Part shown: in pieces, positions 1 through 6,256 of the stretch | Position numbering within the stretch: position 1 is the stretch's first letter | Layout of the letters: each line of letters begins with the position of its first letter | Assembly (NCBI GenBank): GCA_937942965.1 | Contig: CALDGN010000089.1 | Span: 1-16,641 of the forward strand | DNA from: an uncultured Acidimicrobiales bacterium | GTDB lineage: Bacteria > Actinomycetota > Acidimicrobiia > Acidimicrobiales > UBA10347 | Length of the DNA stretch: 16,641 bases | Direction of reading: 5' to 3' | Made by a program: the position numbers and the translations under genes | Notes under the pieces: generated by a model | Databases searched by the model: none | Told to the model about the DNA's origin: nothing | Seen by the model: the letters and a program-made list of their open reading frames with translations, nothing else

Positions 1-774
1 GGCATTGGCGACGACAAGGCCGACACACCAGGCGACGAGCAAGCCAAGACCGGCGCCTTGGCCGACCGCCGCGGTTGACGCGACGAAGATCGCGATCTGG
101 GTCGGGCTTTCGATGCCGACGCCGTGCAACATGCCGATGCCACTGGCGACGCCCAGGCTCGACGAGCCGTTCGCTGCGGTGGGCAGGTCGGCGCGGTGGG
201 TGTGGCGATGGCTGTGCGAGTGCCCGTGACGGTTCCGCCCAAATCGGGAGCCGCCGACCCGTGCCGGTTCGCGAACATCGACGCTATCGGCCGACTCGTG
301 GGCGTGATCGTGGGCCGGGCTGCTGTCGTGGGTTAAGTCACCGTCGTGCTCGTGCGAGTGGTCGTGTTCGACCTCGATCGCACGGCGGCCGCCGAGATTG
401 CGGACCTTGCGCAGGCCAGCGAACGTGCCGTCGAAGACGAGCATCCAGCGGCTGCGCAGGCGGAAGTCATCGCCTTGGCGGCGCATGTCGATCAGCACCC
501 AGATGCCGAGGAAGAGCAGCGTCGCGCCGACGACTCGACCCATCCACACATCGAGCGACTCAGGAATCGTTGCTTCGAACAAGATGATGAGCGCACCGAG
601 CACCAGAACGACCACGGCGTGGCCAAGCGCGTACCAAAGCGACAACATGAACCCGCGCTTGCGGCTCTCGGTTGTGCTGGTCAGATCGGCGATCGCGGCG
701 ATGTGATCGAAGTCGACGCCGTGCCGCAGGCCAAGCCCAAATGCGGTGAGGAGGAGTCCGAGCGTCATGCGCAT
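1..774 (-). CDS. NiCoT-like nickel/cobalt transporter, 3' end beyond window
   Basis: An open frame runs leftward from an ATG at 774 (a second ATG lies at 768) to the window edge, giving 258 codons without a stop. An in-frame TGA at 799-801 leaves no earlier ATG or GTG. Residues 17-24 read RHGVDFDH, the H-x4-D-H signature of the NiCoT family, in which the first membrane helix binds the metal. A second family-like motif, GIGMLHGVGIESPTQ, lies nearer the C-terminus. Between them is a loop with two histidine clusters (EHDHSHEHD and HGHSHSHRHTH), likely a metal-binding stretch between membrane halves. The predicted role is uptake or export of Ni2+/Co2+ across the cytoplasmic membrane; direction and metal cannot be told from sequence. 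No nickel enzyme is visible next to it. It is divergent from the ABM gene at 855. Confidence 0.85.
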   Translation of the reverse strand, partial: MRMTLGLLLTAFGLGLRHGVDFDHIAAIADLTSTTESRKRGFMLSLWYALGHAVVVLVLGALIILFEATIPESLDVWMGRVVGATLLFLGIWVLIDMRRQGDDFRLRSRWMLVFDGTFAGLRKVRNLGGRRAIEVEHDHSHEHDGDLTHDSSPAHDHAHESADSVDVREPARVGGSRFGRNRHGHSHSHRHTHRADLPTAANGSSSLGVASGIGMLHGVGIESPTQIAIFVASTAAVGQGAGLGLLVAWCVGLVVANA

Positions 775-842
775 CGCACCGTAGCGGCCGACTACGGGTC
801 ACCGGGAAGCCCACCGCTTCTCACCGGCGAGGTGCGCAGAGC

Positions 843-848
843 TACGTT
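843..848 (+). promoter_or_regulatory. -10-like hexamer TACGTT, leaderless type
   Basis: TACGTT ends six bases before the ATG at 855, so transcription would begin at or next to the start codon. No Shine-Dalgarno sequence fits in this gap. The same arrangement recurs at five other genes in the window. No convincing -35 box is seen. Confidence 0.5.
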
Positions 849-854
849 GGCGCG

Positions 855-1163
855 ATGTCAAAGATTTCACTCATCGCAAAGCTGACCTGTGCCGAAGGCA
901 AGAACGCTGACTTCGAAGCAGCCCTCGGTGACATGATCACCGCCAGCAACGAAGAAGCCGGCCTCGAGATCTACTCGGCGCACCGCGTCAACGATTCCGA
1001 CACCTACTTCTTCTTCGAGCTCTACACCGATGGCGAAGCACTCGCCGTCCACGGCAAGGGCGACCGCATGAAGTCGGCGATGAAGGCCATCGGCGCCTTC
1101 ATGGGTGGAGCTCCCGAGGTCAGCGTGATGACGCCGATCGTCGCCAAGGGCCTGGACATCTGA
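855..1163 (+). CDS. ABM-domain (antibiotic biosynthesis monooxygenase-like) small protein
   Basis: This 102-residue protein has the size and pattern of the ABM/YgiN dimeric ferredoxin-like barrel. It starts with a beta strand (ISLIAKLTCAEGK), followed by a helix rich in Glu/Ala, an aromatic strand (TYFFFELYTDGEAL) and a helix beginning near a His (VHGKGDRMKSAMKAI). Family members act as cofactor-free monooxygenases or quinol-processing enzymes, and many have no known substrate. The ATG at 855 is preferred because a TACGTT hexamer lies six bases upstream. The gene leads a cassette: the next start codon begins two bases after its stop codon ends, and a PhyH oxygenase follows. Shared oxidative chemistry with those partners is an inference. 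The substrate is unknown. Confidence 0.8.
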   Translation: MSKISLIAKLTCAEGKNADFEAALGDMITASNEEAGLEIYSAHRVNDSDTYFFFELYTDGEALAVHGKGDRMKSAMKAIGAFMGGAPEVSVMTPIVAKGLDI

Positions 1164-1164
1164 G

Positions 1165-1815
1165 TTGAGCTACACGCCCGCGCAACGGTCATTGCAAGAA
1201 GAGCAGAACTCGGTCGAACTCGCCGACGCACTCGATGCCACGATCATCGTCGAGGAACTCGACGAGCGAGCGGTCGAGTTCATTGGTTCTCGGGACTTCT
1301 TCTTCTTGTCGACGGTGACTGGCGAGGGCGAACCGACGGTGTCGTACAAGGGCGGTGGGCGTGGCGTAGTCCACGTCGCCGACCCCACGACGCTGCTCTT
1401 CCCCAGCTACGACGGCAACGGCATGTACCTGTCGATGGGCAACATCGCCGACACCGGCAAGATCGGCCTGCTGTTCATCGACTTCGAGACGCCGCATCGT
1501 GTGCGGGTGCAGGCGTCGGCTTCGTTGTCGACCGAGGCGGACGATCTTGCCCACTTCCCCGGCGCGGAGATCGTGGTACGAGCCTCGATCGATCGAGCGT
1601 TCGTGAACTGCGGTCGTTACATCCACAAACACACCCGCGTCGAGGACTCGCCATACGTTCCCGACGAGGCCGGCGACGCGCCGGTCCCCGCGTGGAAGCT
1701 GATCGACATCATGCAGCCGGTGCTCGGTCCCGAGGTCCAGGCGGAGGTCGAAGCCGCGGGCGGCACGATCGATTACGACGAGTACGCGCAGCGGATGGCC
1801 GAAGGCCGCCCCTAG
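1165..1815 (+). CDS. Pyridoxamine 5'-phosphate oxidase family FMN-binding protein
   Basis: A 216-residue protein with the split-barrel flavin-binding pattern. An N-terminal acidic helix is followed by DFFFLSTVTGEGEPTVSYKGG, then LLFPSYDGNGMYLSMGNI, then GLLFIDFETPHRVRVQASASL, the usual order of barrel strands in PNPOx-like proteins. Family members bind FMN or F420 and reduce or oxidise small molecules; this branch is often annotated only as a PPOX-class protein. The start is TTG at 1165, one base after the upstream stop. No ATG or GTG is available before the first conserved strand, so TTG is the best choice although no strong Shine-Dalgarno sequence is seen. It is tightly coupled to the ABM gene and lies eight bases before the PhyH gene. 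The substrate is unknown. Confidence 0.8.
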   Translation: MSYTPAQRSLQEEQNSVELADALDATIIVEELDERAVEFIGSRDFFFLSTVTGEGEPTVSYKGGGRGVVHVADPTTLLFPSYDGNGMYLSMGNIADTGKIGLLFIDFETPHRVRVQASASLSTEADDLAHFPGAEIVVRASIDRAFVNCGRYIHKHTRVEDSPYVPDEAGDAPVPAWKLIDIMQPVLGPEVQAEVEAAGGTIDYDEYAQRMAEGRP

Positions 1816-1823
1816 TCCACTCG

Positions 1824-2660
1824 ATGATTCCGCGTCTCGCTACTGGCGATCCGAACCTGGCGTCAGCGATCACGCATGCGCTCGATGAGCAGGGCTGCTG
1901 CGTCATCGAAGGCGCGGCAACCGGCGAGACGATGGATGCGATCGCGGTCGAACTCGCGGAGCACGGTGACGTCGCCTCGGTGGGCGCCAGTTCGTTCGAG
2001 GGCCACCACACTCGACGGACCGGAGCTCCGCTGCCCCGATCGGCGACGTTCCGTTCGATCGCCCTGCACCCGGCGGTGCTCGCGGCGGGCGATCACGTGC
2101 TCGGGCACGCGTCGACGTGGCGCTACTCGGCGGCCGAGTACATCGAGATTGGCCCCGACGAGACACCGCAGCGATTGCATCGCGACGCGTGGAAGTACGA
2201 CATGGTCGACTTCGGCTTCGAGGTCGAGCTCAACGGCATGTGGGCCATCACCGACTTCACCGCGGCAAACGGCGCCACCCGGCTGGTGCCCGGAAGCCAC
2301 CGGTGGCCGCACGACGCACGCCCGGACCGAGACGACACGGTGCCCGCCGAGATGGAGCAAGGCTCGCTACTGCTCTACACCGGCATGCTGTTCCACGGCG
2401 GCGGCCAGAACACGACCGACACCTGGCGCAAAGGTCTCTCGCTGCAGCACGCAGTCGGTTGGCTGACCCAATCGACGAACCAGTTCCTGGAGTGCCCGCC
2501 CGCCGACGTCGCCGATTGGCCCGACGAACTGCTCCGCTTCATCGGATACACGAAGACCGGCAACGGGCTCGGCTACTGGCGCGACAGCGAAGACCCGCTG
2601 AGCGCGGTGCACCCGGATCGTGACTTCGCCAAAGGCTGGGCCACCCAACGCCGAAATTGA
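1824..2660 (+). CDS. Phytanoyl-CoA dioxygenase (PhyH) family Fe(II)/2-oxoglutarate oxygenase
   Basis: This 278-residue protein has the complete iron and 2-oxoglutarate site of the PhyH family. H119 and D121 lie in LHRDAWKYD, the distal histidine is H191 in LFHGGGQNT, and R202 in TWRKGLSLQH would bind the 2-oxoglutarate carboxylate. Members hydroxylate unactivated C-H bonds of acyl-CoAs or small molecules; the substrate here is not evident. The frame is open upstream to 1692, but that part overlaps the PNPOx gene and has low-complexity Arg/Gly composition. The ATG at 1824, eight bases after the upstream stop, is therefore chosen. It is the last gene of the cassette and is followed by a strong hairpin at 2665-2691. 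It faces the convergent beta-lactamase-fold gene. Confidence 0.85.
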   Translation: MIPRLATGDPNLASAITHALDEQGCCVIEGAATGETMDAIAVELAEHGDVASVGASSFEGHHTRRTGAPLPRSATFRSIALHPAVLAAGDHVLGHASTWRYSAAEYIEIGPDETPQRLHRDAWKYDMVDFGFEVELNGMWAITDFTAANGATRLVPGSHRWPHDARPDRDDTVPAEMEQGSLLLYTGMLFHGGGQNTTDTWRKGLSLQHAVGWLTQSTNQFLECPPADVADWPDELLRFIGYTKTGNGLGYWRDSEDPLSAVHPDRDFAKGWATQRRN

Positions 2661-2664
2661 GGCA

Positions 2665-2691
2665 GTTTGGGGGTGAGTGATGCCCCCAAAC
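2665..2691. terminator. Bidirectional hairpin terminator between convergent genes
   Basis: A perfect nine-base-pair inverted repeat, GTTTGGGGG and CCCCCAAAC, is separated by a nine-base loop. It fills most of the 44 bases between the stops of the PhyH gene and the beta-lactamase-fold gene. There is no proper T-tract on either side, as is common for actinobacterial hairpin terminators. The terminator role is inferred from position. Confidence 0.65.
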
Positions 2692-2704
2692 CCCATCAAT
2701 TTCG

Positions 2705-3862
2705 CTAGGCGAGGGCGGCGTAGGCGGCGGTGATCAGGTTGAAGCTGCGGAGGTCACCGGCCAGGCCGTCCTGCATGTCGTTCATCATGTACGAGATCGT
2801 CATGTTGCGGTCGGTGTCGACGACGATGGCCGAACCACCCCAACCGCCCCAGTAGGCAATGCGTCCTTCGGGAAGATGCGGTGCGCCTTCGGACGGCATC
2901 GCGTAGCCCATGCCGAATCGGACCGGCAGCTGCAGCACCAGGTCGGTGCCGTACGCCTGCTCGTCGAAGATGAGGTCGATCGTTTCGGGCGACAGAAGCT
3001 TGACGCCCTGATGCTCGCCACCGTTGGCCACGATCGCCTGGATGTTTGCGACCGATCGAGCGTTGCCGTGACCGTTGGCAGCACCGATCTCTGCCTGGCG
3101 CCACTCGGTCGTCCACGCCACGCTGGCCTCGGGGGCGGGCCCGGTGAAGACCTTGATCGCCACGTGGTCGGGGTCGAGCGCCGCCAAGTCCATCAGCCCT
3201 GCGGCCGGCGGTGGGGGAATCACGTTGGCGACTCGCCCGAACTCGGACTCGGCCAAGCCGATGTGGAAGTCGGCGCCGAGCGGACCGGCGATGTCTTCGC
3301 GGAAGATCGTGCTCAACGGTCGGCCGTCGATACGACGAAGCACTTCGCCGATGAGATGACCTTGGTTGAGTGCGTGGTAGCCCGAGGCAGTACCGGGCTC
3401 CCACCATGGCGCTTGCTGGGCGAGCTTGTCGGCCGACGCGATCGGGTCGTAGATGTCCTCGACCTCGATCGGCTGGTCCCACGCGGCCACGCCGCTCGTG
3501 TGCCCGAACAGCATGCGAACCGGGATGTCGGCTTTGCCGTTCGCCGCGAACTCGGGCCAGTACTCAGCGACGGGCGCGTAGAGATCGAGCTTGCCCTGCT
3601 CGACGAGCGTCAACGCGGTGAGGAAGGTCATCGTCTTGGTCGTCGACCAGACGTTGGTGATGGTGTTCTCTTCCCACGGCGTGGTCTTCGCCTCGTCGGC
3701 GTAGCCACCCCAAATATCGAGCACGGTCTCGCCGCCGAGCGTGACGCACACCGACGCGCCGACGTCTCGGCCAACCGCATCGTCGGAGTCGAGGGTCGAG
3801 CGCAACAGGTCAGCCATCGGCTCGAAGCGACTATCGGTAACGGTTCCTTGGATCTCTGCCAT
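2705..3862 (-). CDS. Beta-lactamase-fold serine hydrolase (EstB/class C-like esterase)
   Basis: A 385-residue protein of the beta-lactamase superfamily. The nucleophile motif SxxK is STTK (S73, K76) in NVWSTTKTMTF. The second motif is Y162 in SGYHALNQGHL, matching the tyrosine base of EstB-type carboxylesterases. The C-terminal WGGWGGS (about 338-344) replaces the KTG/HTG box. FGHTSG at about 119-124 is another family landmark. No signal peptide is seen, which favours a cytoplasmic esterase or amidase over a true beta-lactamase. The ATG at 3862 is divergent from the class II aldolase gene, with 59 bases between starts. A CACCAT hexamer six bases upstream is a weak leaderless-type -10. The substrate is unknown. 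Confidence 0.88.
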   Translation of the reverse strand: MAEIQGTVTDSRFEPMADLLRSTLDSDDAVGRDVGASVCVTLGGETVLDIWGGYADEAKTTPWEENTITNVWSTTKTMTFLTALTLVEQGKLDLYAPVAEYWPEFAANGKADIPVRMLFGHTSGVAAWDQPIEVEDIYDPIASADKLAQQAPWWEPGTASGYHALNQGHLIGEVLRRIDGRPLSTIFREDIAGPLGADFHIGLAESEFGRVANVIPPPPAAGLMDLAALDPDHVAIKVFTGPAPEASVAWTTEWRQAEIGAANGHGNARSVANIQAIVANGGEHQGVKLLSPETIDLIFDEQAYGTDLVLQLPVRFGMGYAMPSEGAPHLPEGRIAYWGGWGGSAIVVDTDRNMTISYMMNDMQDGLAGDLRSFNLITAAYAALA

Positions 3863-3921
3863 ACCGCGATGGTGTCACCCTTACCCCCTGAACACGAAGA
3901 CCGAGTGCGAGACTTGTTTGC

Positions 3922-4662
3922 ATGACCATCACCGAGGCCCCGATGAGTGTCACCGAGATCGAAGCTGAGCGTTTGCATCGCAAGCGCCAGGTCGCGCTTG
4001 GCTACCGGATCTTCGCGAGCCTGCGATGGGGCGATCTCGGCGACGGGCACATCACCGCCCGAGACCCCGAGCTCACCGACCACATGTGGCTGCTCAAGTA
4101 CCCGACCGGGTTCGAGCGGGCGACCATCGATGACCTCGTGCTCGTGCGCCCAGACGGATCGGTCGTCGGTGACGAGCCGATCAACATGACGGCGTACCAC
4201 ATCCATCATCCGATCCACGACGCTCGCCTCGACGTCGTTGGCGTCGCCCACACGCATACCGCGTGGGGAACACCCTTCTGTGCGACCGGTCGGCCGATCC
4301 TGCCGATCACGCAAGAGGCGTGCAACTTCGTCGACGACTGGGCCTTCTTCGATGACGAGGAAGTCCAGGTCCTCGGCACCGCCGGTGGTGCACGGATCGC
4401 TGAGGCACTTGGCGACAACCGGGCGGTACTGCTTCGTAGCCACGGGTTGCTGACGGCGTGCGCATCGGTCGGCGAGACGATCGCAGCGTTCGTGATTCTG
4501 GAGCGTGTGTGCGAAGCGTTAATGAAGGTGCCCGACGCGCCCGGCATCAGCGACGAAGCAGCCCGCATCGCTCGCGAGGATCTCTACCGTCACCGCGCCC
4601 TCGACACGGCGTTCGACTTTTTGGTGAGTCGCCACGTGGGCGACCCGGCGGTCGTTGGCTGA
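3922..4662 (+). CDS. Class II aldolase/adducin family protein
   Basis: This 246-residue protein has the zinc-binding layout of class II aldolases and epimerases. GDGHITARDPE (about 40-50) corresponds to the glycine-rich loop that holds the substrate phosphate or carboxylate. H110 and H112 in VAHTHTAWG and H174 in LLRSHGLL are the expected metal ligands. NMTAYHIHHPIHDAR is the typical helix before the HTH motif. Relatives include fuculose-phosphate aldolase, ribulose-phosphate epimerase and many uncharacterised decarboxylases or aldolases; the substrate cannot be assigned. The ATG at 3922 is used; ATG 3943 is possible. There is no Shine-Dalgarno sequence, and GAGACT seven bases upstream is a weak -10. 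A strong hairpin follows the stop. Confidence 0.85.
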   Translation: MTITEAPMSVTEIEAERLHRKRQVALGYRIFASLRWGDLGDGHITARDPELTDHMWLLKYPTGFERATIDDLVLVRPDGSVVGDEPINMTAYHIHHPIHDARLDVVGVAHTHTAWGTPFCATGRPILPITQEACNFVDDWAFFDDEEVQVLGTAGGARIAEALGDNRAVLLRSHGLLTACASVGETIAAFVILERVCEALMKVPDAPGISDEAARIAREDLYRHRALDTAFDFLVSRHVGDPAVVG

Positions 4663-4668
4663 GAGAAG

Positions 4669-4714
4669 CCGAGCGGGCCGATCCACACCGGGGAGAGGTG
4701 ACCGACCCGCTCGG
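4669..4714. terminator. Bidirectional hairpin terminator
   Basis: CCGAGCGGG and CCCGCTCGG form nine perfect outer pairs. The stem continues inward with two mismatches to about fifteen pairs. It begins seven bases after the stop of the class II aldolase gene and lies downstream of the convergent HTH gene. No T-tract follows on either strand. Confidence 0.65.
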
Positions 4715-4787
4715 GTGGTGGGCCAGCGGCAGGGCCCAGCTGCGAACCGGTAAGGGGTACCGGCCCGCAGCAGTTCGAATCGACGGT

Positions 4788-5024
4788 TTAGGCGGCGATG
4801 CCGTTGGCGACAGCCGCAACGTCGGCGGCTCGGAATCGGATGTGACCACCGAGGTCATAGGCGGGCAGCAGGCCCCGGTTCACCACATCGAGCAGGGCGT
4901 CAGCGCTGAGTTGCAGCTGCAGTCCGGCCTCGACCGGCGTGAGCATGTCGATCGTCAGCGCAGAAGCGCAGTTCGGCCCGGTGTGCGGCGGCTGGCTTGG
5001 TGCTGGCAGGGTTTGGGTCGTCAT
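4788..5024 (-). CDS. Small excisionase-type helix-turn-helix DNA-binding protein
   Basis: A 78-residue protein. After an N-terminal Pro/Thr-rich tail of about 25 residues, it has LTPVEAGLQLQLSADALLDV, then VNRGLLPAYDLGGHIRF, then RAADVAAVANGI. This is the layout of the MerR-like excisionase/BldC winged-helix family (recognition helix followed by a G-x-x-R-F wing). It is likely a DNA-binding regulator; no integrase is near, so a phage role is not supported. The ATG at 5024 is chosen because GGGAGGA lies nine bases upstream, one of the clearest Shine-Dalgarno sequences in the window. The open frame continues upstream to 5363 but overlaps the divergent LLM gene. The gap before it holds five TTCCCA repeats that may be its own binding sites. 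Confidence 0.75.
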   Translation of the reverse strand: MTTQTLPAPSQPPHTGPNCASALTIDMLTPVEAGLQLQLSADALLDVVNRGLLPAYDLGGHIRFRAADVAAVANGIAA

Positions 5025-5081
5025 CGTTGGGGTCCTCCCGTAGTGGTTGGATGCCACGATCGCGAGTCGCTTCTCAAACAC

Positions 5082-5164
5082 TTCCCACCCACTTCCCAGG
5101 TTGCGAACTCTGTTTCCCAGGTGCCGCGATCGGCTTGATTCCAACGTTTCCCACCCACTTCCCA
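5082..5164. repeat. TTCCCA direct-repeat ladder, candidate regulatory array
   Basis: Five TTCCCA hexamers in the same orientation start at 5082, 5093, 5114, 5148 and 5159. The 17-base block TTCCCACCCACTTCCCA occurs exactly twice (5082-5098 and 5148-5164). Spacings are 11, 21, 34 and 11 bases, so three of the four are close to whole helical turns. The array fills the intergenic region between the HTH gene and the LLM gene. Binding by the HTH protein is inferred; BldC-family proteins are known to bind head-to-tail on direct repeats. Confidence 0.7.
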
Positions 5165-5194
5165 AACCAACTTCCTCACCGCGCTGGCGCCGCC

Positions 5195-5200
5195 TACCGT
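5195..5200 (+). promoter_or_regulatory. -10-like hexamer TACCGT, leaderless type
   Basis: TACCGT ends seven bases before the ATG at 5208. It overlaps an upstream in-frame GTG at 5199 and so argues for the ATG as start. TTCCTC at 5172-5177 sits 17 bases further upstream, at -35 distance, but is a poor match to known -35 boxes. Confidence 0.5.
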
Positions 5201-5207
5201 GCAGCGC

Positions 5208-6116
5208 ATGAAGTTCTCCGTCTGGCCGAATCCCGGCCGTCCCACCGATGAAACCCTCGAGCTCGCGAAGCTGGCCGATTCGCTCGGCTGGTTCGGGTTC
5301 TGGTTCGCCGACCACTACATGCCGAACACCGGCAGCGAGGACATCGAACCGGGCGACGTCCACGAGGTGTGGTCGGTGCTTCCCGCCGTCGCAGCCGTGA
5401 CCGAGAACATCCGTGTCGGGCCGCTGGTGTCACCGACCTCCGTGCATCACCCGGCGGTGCTCGCCAACCGTGCGGCCACCCTCGACCACATCTCGCATGG
5501 ACGCTTCGTCCTTGGTCTCGGCGCCGGCTGGCAGATCAACGAGCACAAGGCCTACGGCATCGAACTCGAAGCACCCAAGACGCGCGTCGATCGCTTCGAG
5601 GAAGCAATCCAGATCACTCGCTCACTTCTGGACGAGGACCGCACGACCTTCGAGGGCACGCACTACTCGATCATCGATGCGCCTTCGGATCCGAGCCCGG
5701 TGCAAGACACGTTGCCCATCGTCGTCGGAACCGCTGGCCCGCGCATGTGTCGCATCACCGCCCGCTATGCCCAGGAGTGGAACACCTGGGGCGCACCAGC
5801 CCTCGCGGCCGAGAAGCGTCAAATCTTCCTGACCGCTTGCGACAAGGTCGGCGTCGATCCTGCGACCAAGCACATGTCGACCCAGGCCCTGTTCGTCCTT
5901 ACCGAGGATCAGGACGCCATCGACAAGGCGCTGAACGGACCGATGGGTGACCGCACTGTCGCTGGCTCCGACGAGTTCATCATCGACGCGATCGGGCAGT
6001 ACGCCGCCGACGGCTTCGACGAGCTGATCGTCCCCGACTTCACCCTCGGCGCAACCGCCGAGGCCCGCCGCGAGGCCTACGAGCGCTTCACCGCGGACAT
6101 CATCCCGAACTGCTGA
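5208..6116 (+). CDS. LLM-class F420-dependent oxidoreductase
   Basis: A 302-residue luciferase-like monooxygenase-fold protein. The N-terminus MKFSVWPNPGRP, the ADHYMPNTG loop, the VSPTSVHHPAVLANRAATLDHISHGRFVLGLGAGW block and the TIM-barrel end PIVVGTAGPRMCRITARYAQEWN are typical of the TIGR03560-like group of actinobacterial F420 enzymes. Members use reduced F420 (or FMN) for redox of unknown small molecules in the cytosol. Cofactor choice is inferred from family membership and the actinobacterial context. The ATG at 5208 matches the usual MKF start and follows a TACCGT hexamer by seven bases. Upstream lies the TTCCCA ladder shared with the HTH gene, suggesting control by that regulator. 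A perfect hairpin follows the stop. Confidence 0.85.
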   Translation: MKFSVWPNPGRPTDETLELAKLADSLGWFGFWFADHYMPNTGSEDIEPGDVHEVWSVLPAVAAVTENIRVGPLVSPTSVHHPAVLANRAATLDHISHGRFVLGLGAGWQINEHKAYGIELEAPKTRVDRFEEAIQITRSLLDEDRTTFEGTHYSIIDAPSDPSPVQDTLPIVVGTAGPRMCRITARYAQEWNTWGAPALAAEKRQIFLTACDKVGVDPATKHMSTQALFVLTEDQDAIDKALNGPMGDRTVAGSDEFIIDAIGQYAADGFDELIVPDFTLGATAEARREAYERFTADIIPNC

Positions 6117-6127
6117 CGGTCGCCGTG

Positions 6128-6157
6128 CAACGTTTTGGCTGCGACCCCAAAACGTTG
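6128..6157. terminator. Perfect 11-bp hairpin between convergent genes
   Basis: CAACGTTTTGG and CCAAAACGTTG form eleven perfect pairs around the eight-base loop CTGCGACC. It lies eleven bases after the LLM stop and about 100 bases beyond the end of the convergent dehydrogenase gene. Terminator is the simplest reading. The A/T-rich stem ends are unusual, and a protein-binding palindrome is possible. Confidence 0.55.
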
Positions 6158-6172
6158 TGAGGCCGGGTGTGA

Positions 6173-6183
6173 GTGTCAGACAC
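6173..6183. repeat. Small palindrome GTGTCAGACAC
   Basis: GTGTC-A-GACAC is a perfect palindrome around one central base, in the non-coding stretch between two convergent genes. It shares the GTC(A/T)GAC core with the GGGGTCTGACCCC element at 10768-10780. Function is unknown; a dispersed REP-like element is one option. Confidence 0.35.
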
Positions 6184-6256
6184 CGCACCTGCGTCGCACT
6201 TGGACGGCGCGCCAGAGAGTTTCGAGCGCAGCAAGAAACTCGGTACGTGAGGAGCG

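Noticed and set aside
75..587. Plus-strand ORFs of 170 and 179 codons over 75-885
   Set aside because: They are Arg-rich or low-information shadows of the leftward NiCoT-like gene, which shows clear motifs.
1692..1823. N-terminal extension of the PhyH gene back to ATG 1692
   Set aside because: It lies wholly inside the PNPOx-like gene in another frame, has Arg/Gly-rich shadow composition, and the family N-terminus fits the ATG at 1824.
2876..3925. 349-codon plus-strand ORF opposite the beta-lactamase-fold gene
   Set aside because: It is a GC-rich antisense shadow; the minus strand carries intact SxxK and Tyr motifs in a continuous family-length frame.
5082..5164. CRISPR array or replication origin
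   Set aside because: Repeats are short, unevenly spaced and lack spacers of constant length; they do not match DnaA boxes, and no dnaA or cas gene is near.
5199..5207. GTG 5199 as start of the LLM oxidoreductase
   Set aside because: It lies in the TACCGT -10-like hexamer, and family members begin at the MKF that corresponds to ATG 5208.
5025..5363. N-terminal extension of the HTH protein to 5363
   Set aside because: It would cross the TTCCCA repeats and the divergent LLM gene. A strong Shine-Dalgarno sequence stands before ATG 5024.
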